Below are positions 40,296 to 47,894 of a stretch of 64,000 nucleotides of DNA, in pieces. A program made the position numbers and the translations under genes. Below the pieces are notes generated by a model, which saw nothing but the letters and a program-made list of their open reading frames with translations, was not told where the DNA came from and did not search any database. The stretch covers positions 7,150,001-7,214,000 of the forward strand of contig NZ_CP080531.1 in NCBI RefSeq assembly GCF_024746835.1, written 5' to 3'. The DNA comes from Mesorhizobium sp. AR02 (GTDB lineage Bacteria; Pseudomonadota; Alphaproteobacteria; Rhizobiales; Rhizobiaceae). Position 1 is the first letter of the stretch; each line of letters starts with the position of its first letter.

Positions 40296-41564
40296 TGTTT
40301 GGACCGGAGACATCGCGAACAGGTGTGCGAGGACATCGCGAACAGTTTTGCGCTTTTGCGCGAGGGGGTTCGGGATGCCATTCGAGGACAGAAGCGCGAT
40401 GAAGCAGAAGGAAGAGTTTGTGCGCCTGGCGCTAGCGCCTGGGGCGAATGTGAGCCTTTTGTGCCGGCGCTTCGGTATCGGCCGGACCTGTGGCCACAAG
40501 TTGCTTTCGCGCTATCGGATCGAGGGCGAGGCTGGACTGGTTGAGCAGTCTCGTCGGCCGCGGTCGAGCCCGGCACGCAGCGCGCCGGAGGTGGAAGCGG
40601 CAGCCGTTTCGGTGCGTGTGGCGCATCCCGCCTGGGGTGGGCGCAAGATCGCGCGCGTGCTCGCCCGCGAAGGTATTGGCACGCCGGCGGCCTCGACGGT
40701 GACCGGCATCCTGCGCCGCCACGGTATCGAACTGGGGGCGTTGGGCGGCGGAGCCCAGCCTTTCATTCGCTTCGAGCATGCCGCCCCCAACGACCTGTGG
40801 CAGATGGACTTCAAGGGGCACGTTGCCTTGCGTACCGGCCGGCTGCACCCGCTTACCGTGCTCGACGACCATTCGCGCTTCTCGGTCGCGCTGTCGGCTT
40901 GCGCCGACCAGACCACCGAGACCGTAAAAGCCCGGCTGATCACCGCCTTCCGTCGCTACGGACTGCCGTGGCGCATCGCCACCGACAATGGTCCGCCTTG
41001 GGGCGATGGCGGCCGCAACGACTTCACCTTGCTCACCGTCTGGCTGATCGAAACGGGCATCACCATGAGCCACTCCAGGCCTTGCCATCCGCAGACACTC
41101 GGCAAGGACGAGCGCTTCCATCGTTCGCTCAAGGCCGAGGCACTGCAGGGACCGCCCTTCGCCGATCTCGCCGAGGCCCAGGATGCATTCGACCAGTGGC
41201 GCCACGTCTACAACGCCCAGCGTCCCCACGACGCGCTGGACGGCGGCGTGCCGCTCGATCGCTACCAAGCCTCGCAGCGCCAGTATCGCGAAACTGTCGA
41301 GCCGTTCGAATACGCTAAGGACGATCTCATCCGCCGCGTTCAGCAGCACGGCTTCGTCTCCATTCTTGGCCGCTCAATGCGCTTGTGCAGGGCCTTCGCG
41401 GGAAAGTCCGTCGCCTTCAGGCCTACCAACACAGATGGCGTCTTCGACACATGGTTCAGACATCAGAAAATAGAAACCATCGACCTCAACACCTTGGCTC
41501 GATAGCATGCAAAACTGTTCGCGATGTCCTCGCACACCTGTTCGCGATGTCTCCGGTCCAAACA
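40296..41564 (+). mobile_element. Intact IS481-family insertion sequence (1,269 bp)
   Basis: Both ends carry a perfect 56-bp terminal inverted repeat (40296-40351 and 41509-41564) beginning TGTTTGGACCGGAGACATCG. The target is duplicated: CCCTT at 40291-40295 and again at 41565-41569. One transposase gene fills the element. It inserted into a CTTCTCCCC-family intergenic repeat, splitting it. The perfect ends and intact gene indicate a recent insertion. Confidence 0.95.
40375..41505 (+). CDS. IS481-family transposase
   Basis: The 376-residue protein has an N-terminal helix-turn-helix (CRRFGIGRTCGHKLLSRYRI) and a DDE integrase core: DLWQMDFKGH (first Asp), RIATDNGPPWG (second Asp) and TLGKDERFHRSLKAE (Glu). 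Length is normal, with no frameshift. ATG 40375 is preferred because GAGGGGG lies 7-13 bases upstream. Confidence 0.95.
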   Translation: MPFEDRSAMKQKEEFVRLALAPGANVSLLCRRFGIGRTCGHKLLSRYRIEGEAGLVEQSRRPRSSPARSAPEVEAAAVSVRVAHPAWGGRKIARVLAREGIGTPAASTVTGILRRHGIELGALGGGAQPFIRFEHAAPNDLWQMDFKGHVALRTGRLHPLTVLDDHSRFSVALSACADQTTETVKARLITAFRRYGLPWRIATDNGPPWGDGGRNDFTLLTVWLIETGITMSHSRPCHPQTLGKDERFHRSLKAEALQGPPFADLAEAQDAFDQWRHVYNAQRPHDALDGGVPLDRYQASQRQYRETVEPFEYAKDDLIRRVQQHGFVSILGRSMRLCRAFAGKSVAFRPTNTDGVFDTWFRHQKIETIDLNTLAR

Positions 41565-41717
41565 CCCTTGTGGGAGAAGGTGGATCGGCGCGCAGCGCCG
41601 AGACGGTTGAGGGGTGGGTGACGGAGCGAGGCGCTGATCGCAAGCGTATTGCCAAGCTGGACTACCCCTCATCCGACCTCGCTTCGCGAGGCCACCTTCT
41701 CCCACAAGGGGAGAAGG
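41565..41717. repeat. Intergenic inverted-repeat element split by the IS481 element
   Basis: Left of the insertion remains CCTTCTCCCCTT (40284-40295); right of it the arm resumes with GTGGGAGAAGGTGGATCGG, and the opposite arm is CCACCTTCTCCCACAAGGGG near 41693-41712. Removing the IS and one copy of CCCTT restores a full element of the kind at 62943-63087. Confidence 0.75.
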
Positions 41718-41724
41718 GAAGGCG

Positions 41725-42519
41725 CTACTCTCCGTCCCCCGGCCCTTCGCTATGGCTCCGGGTGCTCGAGTCCTTCGGAACGTCCACTGGACGTTCCGAT
41801 CCGCCTGGCGGCGGACCGGACTCTCGCCCCTTGAAATCCTTGGCCAACAGATACAGCTCCACCGACTCATCCCGTGAGGCCGGCGGCTTGACGTGGTGGA
41901 CGGAGCGGAAATTCTTCTTGAGCATGGACAGCAGCTCGTTTTCGGCGCCGCCCTGGAAGGTCTTGGCGAGGAAATGGCCGCCCGGCTTCAGGACCGACAG
42001 CGCGAAATCGGCCGCCACCTCACACAGATGCATGGTGCGGATGTGGTCGGTCCGCTTGTGGCCGGTGGTCGGTGCGGCCATGTCCGACAACACGACATCC
42101 GGGTCACCACCCAGCGCTTCGGCAAGCTTCTGCGGCGCATCCGCGTCCAGGAAATCCATCAAAAGCACCGGTGCGCCGGGCACGGCATCCATTTCCAGAT
42201 AGTCGATGCCGATGACATGCGGATTTTCCGCCGTCGATTTCGTGCGCGCGGCCGCGACCTGGCACCAGCCGCCGGGGGCGGCACCGAGGTCGATCACCTT
42301 CATGCCGGGTTTGAGCAAATGATGCTTGTCGTCGATCTCGATCAGCTTGTAGGCCGCGCGCGAGCGATAGCCGTCGGCCTTCGACCGCTGGACATAGGGA
42401 TCGTTGATGTGGCGCTGCAGCCAGCGGCGCGACGATTCCTTCAGGCCACTCTTCTTCTTGATCCGCGTCTTCAGCACACGAATGCTGGCTGAGCCTGGTT
42501 TTTCCGGTTTCTTGGTCAT
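41725..42519 (-). CDS. rlmE: 23S rRNA (uridine-2552-2'-O)-methyltransferase
   Basis: RlmE methylates U2552 in the A-loop of 23S rRNA, late in 50S assembly. The 264-residue protein has a FtsJ fold: [18 protein letters not shown] motif [39 protein letters not shown] and the catalytic-lysine strand FLAKTFQGG. The normal domain ends near residue 232 (LLAKDFKGR). The last 30 residues are encoded by repeat DNA containing a perfect 10-bp palindrome (41777-41797), so this tail is probably a late addition. The ppx gene lies upstream on the same strand. Confidence 0.95.
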   Translation of the reverse strand: MTKKPEKPGSASIRVLKTRIKKKSGLKESSRRWLQRHINDPYVQRSKADGYRSRAAYKLIEIDDKHHLLKPGMKVIDLGAAPGGWCQVAAARTKSTAENPHVIGIDYLEMDAVPGAPVLLMDFLDADAPQKLAEALGGDPDVVLSDMAAPTTGHKRTDHIRTMHLCEVAADFALSVLKPGGHFLAKTFQGGAENELLSMLKKNFRSVHHVKPPASRDESVELYLLAKDFKGRESGPPPGGSERPVDVPKDSSTRSHSEGPGDGE

Positions 42520-42659
42520 TGCCTGGTTTCTTGCCCGATCTTTTGCGAAAACCGGTGGCCGCTTTTCGCTGACGCGGTCCTGCGGTTCGGGATCATAATT
42601 TCTGGTCTGAGTTTTCTGGCTCGCTGAGTTGTGGCCGTTTTTCGGCGGCAGCGCGTTTC

Positions 42660-42825
42660 GTGAACGGCTTCCCCCACTCCGTCGCTGCTTCGCAGCGCCA
42701 CCTCTCCCCCCTCCGGAGGGAGAGGAAGGGAGCCAGCCTGCATAAGTTCGCGCCTTTCCTCTCCCCCGTCGATCGGGGGAGAGGTGTCGAGCGCAGCTCG
42801 ACGGAGTGGGGGTCGACTATTCATG
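42660..42825. repeat. Intergenic inverted-repeat element (CCCCCACTCCGTCG family)
   Basis: The left part has TCCCCCACTCCGTCGCTGC and CCACCTCTCCCCCCTCCGGA; the right part has GATCGGGGGAGAGGTGTCGA and CGACGGAGTGGGGGTC in inverted order. It fills most of the 300-base gap between ppx and rlmE. The rest of the gap (42520-42659) shows no gene. Confidence 0.72.
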
Positions 42826-44233
42826 CCCTGCCACGTCCATCATTGCGCCAGACGCCGTCATCGGCCATCAGCTCGCTCAATATGCCTTCGCGCAGGCCCC
42901 GGTCAGCGACGCGCAGCCGCTCCGAGGGCCAGACTGCGCGGATCGCTTCGAGGATAGCACAGCCGGCGAGCACCAGATCGGCGCGGTCCGCACCGATGCA
43001 AGGGTTGGCGCAGCGCTGCTGGAAATCCCAGCCGACCAGCCTCTCGACCATGCGGTCGACGCTGTCGCGGTCCATCCACAACCCGTCGACCCGACGCCGG
43101 TCGTAGCGTTCGAGATCGAGGTGGACGCCGGCCAGCGTCGTCACCGTGCCGGAAGTGCCGAGCAGGTGAAAATTCGGGCTGGCCTTGAGGTGGCTCAGCC
43201 GGTCGCGACCATCGAAGCTGGCCAGCCGGTCGGCGACGTCATCGACCATGGCGGTGAAGATTTCGCGCGTCACGGTGCGGCCGCCAAAGCGTTCGGCCAA
43301 GGAGACGACGCCGACCGGCAGCGACGTCCACGACACGATGTGGTTGGCGAGCCGCGGCGAACGACGGCCGGTGAGATCGATCAGCGCGATTTCGGAAGAG
43401 CCGCCGCCGATGTCGAACAGGACGACGCCTTGCGTGTCGCGCTCGACCAGCGAGCCGCAGCCGGAAACTGCCAGCCGCGCCTCGGTCTGGCGATCGATGA
43501 TCTCGAGCTTCAGGCCGGCCTCGCGCTCGACGCGTTCGAGGAATTCGACGCCGTTTTCGGCCGAGCGGCAGGCTTCCGTGGCGATCAGCCTGGCTTTCCT
43601 GATCTTGCGGCTGCGCAATTTGTCGCCGCAGATTTTCAACGCCTCGACGGCGCGGTCCATCGCCGGCTGGCCGAGCCGGCCATTGGCGGTGAGCCCCTCG
43701 CCCAGCCTGACGATGCGCGAAAAGGCATCGATGACGCGGAATTGGCCATGCCGCGTGGGAACGGCGACCAGAAGCCGGCAATTGTTGGTGCCGAGATCGA
43801 GGGCCGCGAAGACCGGAAGCTCGTGCACCGGCGGCCGGCGCGTGCCCTGTTCGGGGCGTGGCGCCGGAGCGACAGGCGAGATCACCGGCGCCGCCTGCTG
43901 CTTCGACTCCAAAGCCGGGGCAGCGGCTTTACCTGTCGATCGATTGTCCTGGGGGGCTTCGTCGCGCGCAAAAACCTTGCGCCCGCGCCTTCGCTTGCGC
44001 CGCTTCTTGGGCTTGCCCTTCTGGTGATGGGTCGCGTCGCCCGCCTGCCCATCGGCGGAGCGAGGCTCCGTCGGGCGGCGTTGCTGCCAACCGGCTGTCC
44101 CCGAGCCCGATGGCCCTGGGGAAGCGCTGGACGCGCCCACCTCCGACGCGCCTGCGCCGGTGTCGCGGTCTTCCACTGTCGTTCCTTCCGGCGCCGCGCG
44201 AACCGATGACGGACGCAGCAGGCGCTTTGGCAT
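42821..44233 (-). CDS. ppx: Ppx/GppA phosphatase family protein (exopolyphosphatase)
   Basis: These enzymes remove phosphate from polyphosphate ends or from pppGpp. The 470-residue protein has a long basic, Pro- and Arg-rich N-terminal extension (residues 1-135, with KPKKRRKRRRGRK) ahead of the ASKHA core: ALDLGTNNCRLLVAVPTRHG, SRIVRLGEGLTANGRL, ATEACRSAENGVEFLERV, FDIGGGSSEIALID and GTSGTVTTLAGVHLDL. The extension is unusual for the family and could bind RNA or polyphosphate. rlmE follows on the same strand. Confidence 0.92.
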   Translation of the reverse strand: MPKRLLRPSSVRAAPEGTTVEDRDTGAGASEVGASSASPGPSGSGTAGWQQRRPTEPRSADGQAGDATHHQKGKPKKRRKRRRGRKVFARDEAPQDNRSTGKAAAPALESKQQAAPVISPVAPAPRPEQGTRRPPVHELPVFAALDLGTNNCRLLVAVPTRHGQFRVIDAFSRIVRLGEGLTANGRLGQPAMDRAVEALKICGDKLRSRKIRKARLIATEACRSAENGVEFLERVEREAGLKLEIIDRQTEARLAVSGCGSLVERDTQGVVLFDIGGGSSEIALIDLTGRRSPRLANHIVSWTSLPVGVVSLAERFGGRTVTREIFTAMVDDVADRLASFDGRDRLSHLKASPNFHLLGTSGTVTTLAGVHLDLERYDRRRVDGLWMDRDSVDRMVERLVGWDFQQRCANPCIGADRADLVLAGCAILEAIRAVWPSERLRVADRGLREGILSELMADDGVWRNDGRGRA

Positions 44234-44399
44234 GTTTCAAGTTGCCGCCAGACTAACAGTGCCGTGCCCGATCACCAAGAGCCGCATGCTGAATTTTGCC
44301 GGCTGGGGCGCGAACCGCCTTTTCGCCCCGCCGCGTAATGTAGCCGCAAGGCTGGATTGGTAGCGCGGACGCCAGCGAAGACAACGCTGGTCGAAGCCG

Positions 44400-44503
44400 A
44401 TGCCTCATTGCTTGCCGGTTGCGCCGCTTTCGGTGCTGGCGGATCTTGCCGGCGAGCGGCGCGACAAGTGTTCGCGGTTGAATAGCCGGCTTCAATGAGG
44501 CAT
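44400..44503. promoter_or_regulatory. 11-bp inverted repeat upstream of the YbhN-like gene
   Basis: ATGCCTCATTG (44400-44410) and CAATGAGGCAT (44493-44503) are exact reverse complements, with further G+C pairing inside (GCCGG.. on both sides). It ends 7 bases before the start codon at 44511, so the stem would cover the ribosome binding region in RNA. It could be a regulatory hairpin or a small repeat. Confidence 0.4.
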
Positions 44504-44510
44504 TTCTGAA

Positions 44511-45515
44511 ATGAACGGTGGCAGCCGGCCTCCCACCATCAAGCGAAAAGGAAGCGGACACGCAACGCATGGCAGTCAGGCAATGAACTGGAGACGCTAT
44601 TTCTGGCCGGTCGTCGGCTTCGCCGCGGTGATCTTCTCGCTGCTGTTGCTCTGGCACGAGTTGCGCGGCATCTCGATCGACGATGTCTGGGACGGGCTCG
44701 CCGCCATTCCAGCGCGCGGCTGGGTGCTGGCGGGGCTGAGTTCCGTCATCGCCTATGCCGCGCTCGCCGGCTACGACCACATCGCGCTGCTGCATATCGG
44801 CAAACGGGTATCGTGGCTGTTCGTGACGCTGTGTTCCTTCACCACCTACGCGCTGTCGCACAATATCGGCGGCTCGGTCTTCTCCGGCGCCGTCATCCGC
44901 TACCGCGCCTATGGCACCAGGGGCCTGACCGGCCAGGATGTCGGCGTGCTGGTGGCGATCTGCTGGATCACCTTCGTGCTGTCCAGTCTTCTGGCCGGCG
45001 GTCTTGTGCTGGTGCTGGAGCCGCAAATCGTCGACCGCTTCTCAGGCGCCCCGCATCACGGGCTGGCGATCGCCGCCGGCCTTGCCATGCTGTTTCTCAT
45101 CAGCGCCTACATCTTCGGCAGCGCGCTGCATCTGCGCCCGCTGAAGATCGCCAGCTTTCAGCTGCACTATCCGGCACTGCCGATTGTCATCAGGCAATTG
45201 CTGATCGGCCCGATCGAACTGATTGCCGCCGCCGCAATCATCTTCTTTGCCCTGCCCGAGATGCACAATCCCGGCTATTTCGTCGTGCTCGGCGTTTTCC
45301 TCGTCTCCTTTTCGGTCGCCCAGATCTCGCATGCGCCGGGCGGGCTTGGCGTGTTCGAGGTGGTGTTCCTGGCCGGGCTTTCCGACATGGACCCGGTCGG
45401 CGTGCTGGCGGCGCTGCTGGTGTTCCGGCTGTTTTACCTGATCATCCCGCTGATTCTGGGCCTGGGCGTGGTGCTGTTCTTCGAACGCTCGCAGTTCAGC
45501 CGGACAGAGAGCTGA
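44511..45515 (+). CDS. YbhN/UPF0104 family membrane protein
   Basis: The 334-residue protein has about eight membrane segments in the lysylphosphatidylglycerol-synthase-like flippase fold (YbhN, UPF0104): YALSHNIGGSVFSGAVIRYR, then SFSVAQISHAPGGLGVFEVV, whose HAPGGLGVFE is the family signature. The group is thought to move or modify lipids; a synthase domain is absent. ATG 44583 (MNWRRYFWP) is a possible alternative start. A 9-kb stretch rich in accessory genes begins downstream. Confidence 0.88.
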   Translation: MNGGSRPPTIKRKGSGHATHGSQAMNWRRYFWPVVGFAAVIFSLLLLWHELRGISIDDVWDGLAAIPARGWVLAGLSSVIAYAALAGYDHIALLHIGKRVSWLFVTLCSFTTYALSHNIGGSVFSGAVIRYRAYGTRGLTGQDVGVLVAICWITFVLSSLLAGGLVLVLEPQIVDRFSGAPHHGLAIAAGLAMLFLISAYIFGSALHLRPLKIASFQLHYPALPIVIRQLLIGPIELIAAAAIIFFALPEMHNPGYFVVLGVFLVSFSVAQISHAPGGLGVFEVVFLAGLSDMDPVGVLAALLVFRLFYLIIPLILGLGVVLFFERSQFSRTES

Positions 45516-45529
45516 GGCGCGCCCAGCGG

Positions 45530-45640
45530 CCTTCTCCCCGTTCACGGGGAGTCGAGGAGTGGTCTGCACAGCGGACGAAAAGCCAACTGCTTGGCTTTTC
45601 GAACGACGAACGCCGGCAGGCGGATGAGGGGCAGCGCAAA
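45530..45640. repeat. Repeat element with 11-bp hairpin, also terminator-like
   Basis: A CCTTCTCCCCGTTCACGGGG half-element is followed by the stem CGAAAAGCCAA (45576-45586), loop CTGC, TTGGCTTTTCG (45591-45601), identical in stem to the one at 35188-35213. It lies between the YbhN-like gene and tRNA-Gln. Confidence 0.65.
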
Positions 45641-45758
45641 CTTGTGCGATTGGCCAATTTGAACCGCAGAGCAGGCTTGACTATTTTCCGCTGGCGGCTA
45701 CAAGGCAGCGCTCAAGCGGCTCAGCCGTTCGGCCCGCGCGGTCCATGACCGCGCCTGC

Positions 45759-45832
45759 TGGGGAATAGGTTAACGGTAGACCCACGGACTCTGACTCCGT
45801 TAGTCCTGGTTCGAATCCAGGTTCCCCAGCCA
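45759..45832 (+). tRNA. tRNA-Gln (anticodon CTG)
   Basis: The 74-nt gene folds fully: acceptor TGGGGAA/TTCCCCA with G73 and an encoded CCA, D-arm with GG in the loop, anticodon stem ACGGA/TCCGT with loop CTCTGAC (anticodon CTG, codon CAG), and T-arm CCTGGTTCGAATCCAGG. It marks the left edge of the accessory region; tRNA 3' ends are common integration sites. Confidence 0.96.
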
Positions 45833-45921
45833 GTCTTCTTTTGTCCATATTTTTCAATTACTTAGATAACATTAGAAAATGCTAAGTGTTACATACAAGC
45901 GGATGATCCACATGGATCACT
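45833..45921. other. A+T-rich spacer after tRNA-Gln
   Basis: This spacer is distinctly richer in A+T than the rest of the window. It contains a small inverted repeat TGATCCA/TGGATCA (45904-45919) just before the stop codon of the next gene. I see no copy of the tRNA 3' end that would mark an attachment site, here or to the right up to 50.7 kb. Confidence 0.45.
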
Positions 45922-46668
45922 TCAGGCGTGTGCGCTTGCCCATTCTGGGAGCGTCTCGTCGTCGCCTCTGTCCGCGAGTAGTGCCATCCGCCAGAATCGT
46001 CTGGCCTCATTTTTAAAAAGCTCCTCTTGCTCACCCAAGCTTGAGTTGTCACCGCTCACGGCAAGCCGAGCGGCTTCGACAAAATCACGCGCGCAATCAG
46101 TAAGCCGGAACAACTGATTGTAGATCAGCCTGGCGTCGATGTCGGTCATAAGTGAATGTGCCATGAAGTTATCGCGGGACGCCTTCAGGGTCTTCAATCC
46201 ACTGCGTCCGAATGGCCCTTTGAACGTGTCTGAGTAGCCTTTTGATGCCCTTGAAAGGGCTTTCGCGCAATCCACTTCAAAGACGTTCGCGTAGGTCCCG
46301 TGAGGGAGCCAGTTGCGGGCACGTGCCTTTAGCGCTGCGTGGCAACGCTTCTGACGCAAGAGCCGGACAGCGAGAGGAATGGAAGCCACATCGCGCTTGT
46401 TGGCCGGACGATTTCGGTTTCCAACGTCGTAGAGCCGAGCTAGGTGCATCGCAAGATCGTAACCCAAACTCTGCTTGATGACGTTGTAGGCGTCAGCACC
46501 GGCAAACGTCTTGTCTGGCATAAGGCCTACGACTTCGTTGCCTGCTTCCATAGTGGCCTCAATGCGGATCGCATTCACCACATTTCGGTAAAGAATCGGG
46601 ATCATCCTATCGAGGCGACTAATGGCGCCTGTAGTTGTGATCGTCGCTCTTTTCTTTCTCTTGGTCAT
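45922..46668 (-). CDS. HEPN/AbiU2-like protein
   Basis: The 248-residue, mostly helical protein resembles AbiU2-type HEPN proteins: AYNVIKQSLGYDLAMHLARL then YDVGNRNRP and a C-terminal motif SRDNFMAHSLMTDIDA. The RDNFMAH stretch fits the R-x4-6-H signature of HEPN RNases. AbiU2 proteins occur in abortive-infection systems. Base composition is lower in G+C than the genome, and it is downstream of and in line with a membrane-protein gene (46 bases apart). The nuclease role is inferred. Confidence 0.6.
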   Translation of the reverse strand: MTKRKKRATITTTGAISRLDRMIPILYRNVVNAIRIEATMEAGNEVVGLMPDKTFAGADAYNVIKQSLGYDLAMHLARLYDVGNRNRPANKRDVASIPLAVRLLRQKRCHAALKARARNWLPHGTYANVFEVDCAKALSRASKGYSDTFKGPFGRSGLKTLKASRDNFMAHSLMTDIDARLIYNQLFRLTDCARDFVEAARLAVSGDNSSLGEQEELFKNEARRFWRMALLADRGDDETLPEWASAHA

Positions 46669-46714
46669 TCACATCGGCCGATGTTCATGGGCGAGACTAC
46701 CCGAACGCTATCCA

Positions 46715-47734
46715 TCAAAACAGCCTTACTGGCAGGTCTTTTTGTTCTTTGCAGTTGAGTATCTGCGACCAATCGATCGTGGTGGTGCTGCCGAGCAGGG
46801 TTGGCGGGTTTCCCGCGATAAAATAGTTGTTGTCTTCCTTAAAGTTCTTTGTGAGAATTTCCGCGTCTGAGAAGATACAACCTGAAAAATCACATACCTC
46901 AAACGCATATCGATAATCTTGATGATGGCTCAGTGATGCCATTGAAGACACGGATGCTATGGAGCAGATCCGGAAGGTGCATCTATCAAATCTGTCGTCG
47001 ATAGATATGTTTTTCCATAGCGAGATGGTCGTTTTTATAAACTTTACACCCCGAAGCTCATTGATATTGTAATTTACATCCAAAGAAAATTCACCACCGT
47101 AGTATGTGATAACGTCAAATCCGGGAATAAAATGCCAATACGTGGTGTAATCATCGTATTGGTAGTCGTCATCTCGCTCTGGAGGTGAAAAAGTAATATC
47201 TCTACCGGTATTTGCTCCATTTTTGTCACCCGTTTGCATTACACCTGAAATTTCAGGCCGATGGCGATTCTCATGGCTGGAAACCATATGGTCTACGACA
47301 AAATCGGCGAGTAGGTTCATGGCCCGGAATGCATAGCCTTCCTCGCCGCTGTCAATTAAGACACCCAGCGTCGCTACTCCGGCGGACACATGGGATGCCT
47401 TCGCGGGCTCGCTCAATAGCTTAGCTCCCTCTTGAAGGAGTTTCGCGCGCCCCTCGCTTGCGGATTGGTTCGCTTGTCGAGCACTGATGGAGCCCCGCCA
47501 GCTTATAGTGCAAAAGGTAACAAGGGCAAAAAGGGCAATCCCAAAGGGTGCCAGTGCTTGAGCTAACTTAGGACCTCTTTCGCTGTCGAAGCCGCCCGCG
47601 AAAATTGCGCAGAATGCGGCAAGCACTGCGACAATCGTCATAACCGCACTTGCGATCGACAAAGCATACCAATGATTTTCTGTAATATTCGGCCAATCAC
47701 CTACCGGTTGACCGTTGCCGCGCTTACCCGCCAT
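46715..47734 (-). CDS. Two-helix membrane protein with pentapeptide-like tail
   Basis: The 339-residue protein begins MAGKRGNGQPVGDWPNI and has two hydrophobic helices (residues 27-47, SIASAVMTIVAVLAAFCAIF, and 61-80, LAPFGIALFALVTFCTISW). After a helical linker comes an acidic stretch, then a C-terminal region with a beta-helix-like pattern (LRGVKFIKTTISLWKNISID, DRCTFRICSI, VCDFSGCIFSDAEI). This layout is seen in membrane-anchored pentapeptide-like proteins; function unknown. A+T-rich coding with AUA and AAA codons shows foreign origin. It precedes the HEPN/AbiU2-like gene and may be its partner. Confidence 0.6.
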   Translation of the reverse strand: MAGKRGNGQPVGDWPNITENHWYALSIASAVMTIVAVLAAFCAIFAGGFDSERGPKLAQALAPFGIALFALVTFCTISWRGSISARQANQSASEGRAKLLQEGAKLLSEPAKASHVSAGVATLGVLIDSGEEGYAFRAMNLLADFVVDHMVSSHENRHRPEISGVMQTGDKNGANTGRDITFSPPERDDDYQYDDYTTYWHFIPGFDVITYYGGEFSLDVNYNINELRGVKFIKTTISLWKNISIDDRFDRCTFRICSIASVSSMASLSHHQDYRYAFEVCDFSGCIFSDAEILTKNFKEDNNYFIAGNPPTLLGSTTTIDWSQILNCKEQKDLPVRLF

Positions 47735-47779
47735 GATTCTCTCCCCTGGGGCGAAGGTAGTCGCGCGCGGGGCAAACTA

Positions 47780-47800
47780 AAAGCCCGCTGGGTGAGCGGG
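47780..47800 (-). terminator. Terminator downstream of the tRNA-like sequence
   Basis: Read on the minus strand the sequence is CCCGCT, loop CACCC, AGCGGG, then CTTTTAG. The stem is perfect and followed by a short T-run. It lies 11 bases beyond the 3' end of the tRNA-like fold, so it would end a short transcript from that locus before the next gene begins at 47734. Confidence 0.6.
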
Positions 47801-47811
47801 GGGCTATACGT

Positions 47812-47886
47812 GCCTTCCGATCGGAGTCGGACCGACCCAAGGATCCGTGCTACAGGCAAGGGAGCTAACGTCTTAGCCAAAGAAGG
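47812..47886 (-). tRNA. Degenerate or atypical tRNA-like sequence
   Basis: Read on the minus strand: a 7-nt acceptor CCTTCTT facing CGGAAGG (five pairs, one wobble, one mismatch), then U8, G9, a D-arm hairpin GCTA..TAGC without the GG of the D-loop, a weak anticodon arm with loop CCTGTAG (C33 instead of T33), and a good T-arm (GTCGG, loop TCCGACT, CCGAT). No encoded CCA. It may be a decayed phage or plasmid tRNA, or a tRNA mimic. The anticodon cannot be assigned. A terminator follows. Confidence 0.4.
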
Positions 47887-47894
47887 GGATGTTG

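Noticed and set aside
46444..46870. Two short plus-strand frames opposite the HEPN gene and the membrane protein
   Set aside because: No ribosome binding sites and no recognisable sequence; the minus-strand genes explain the region.
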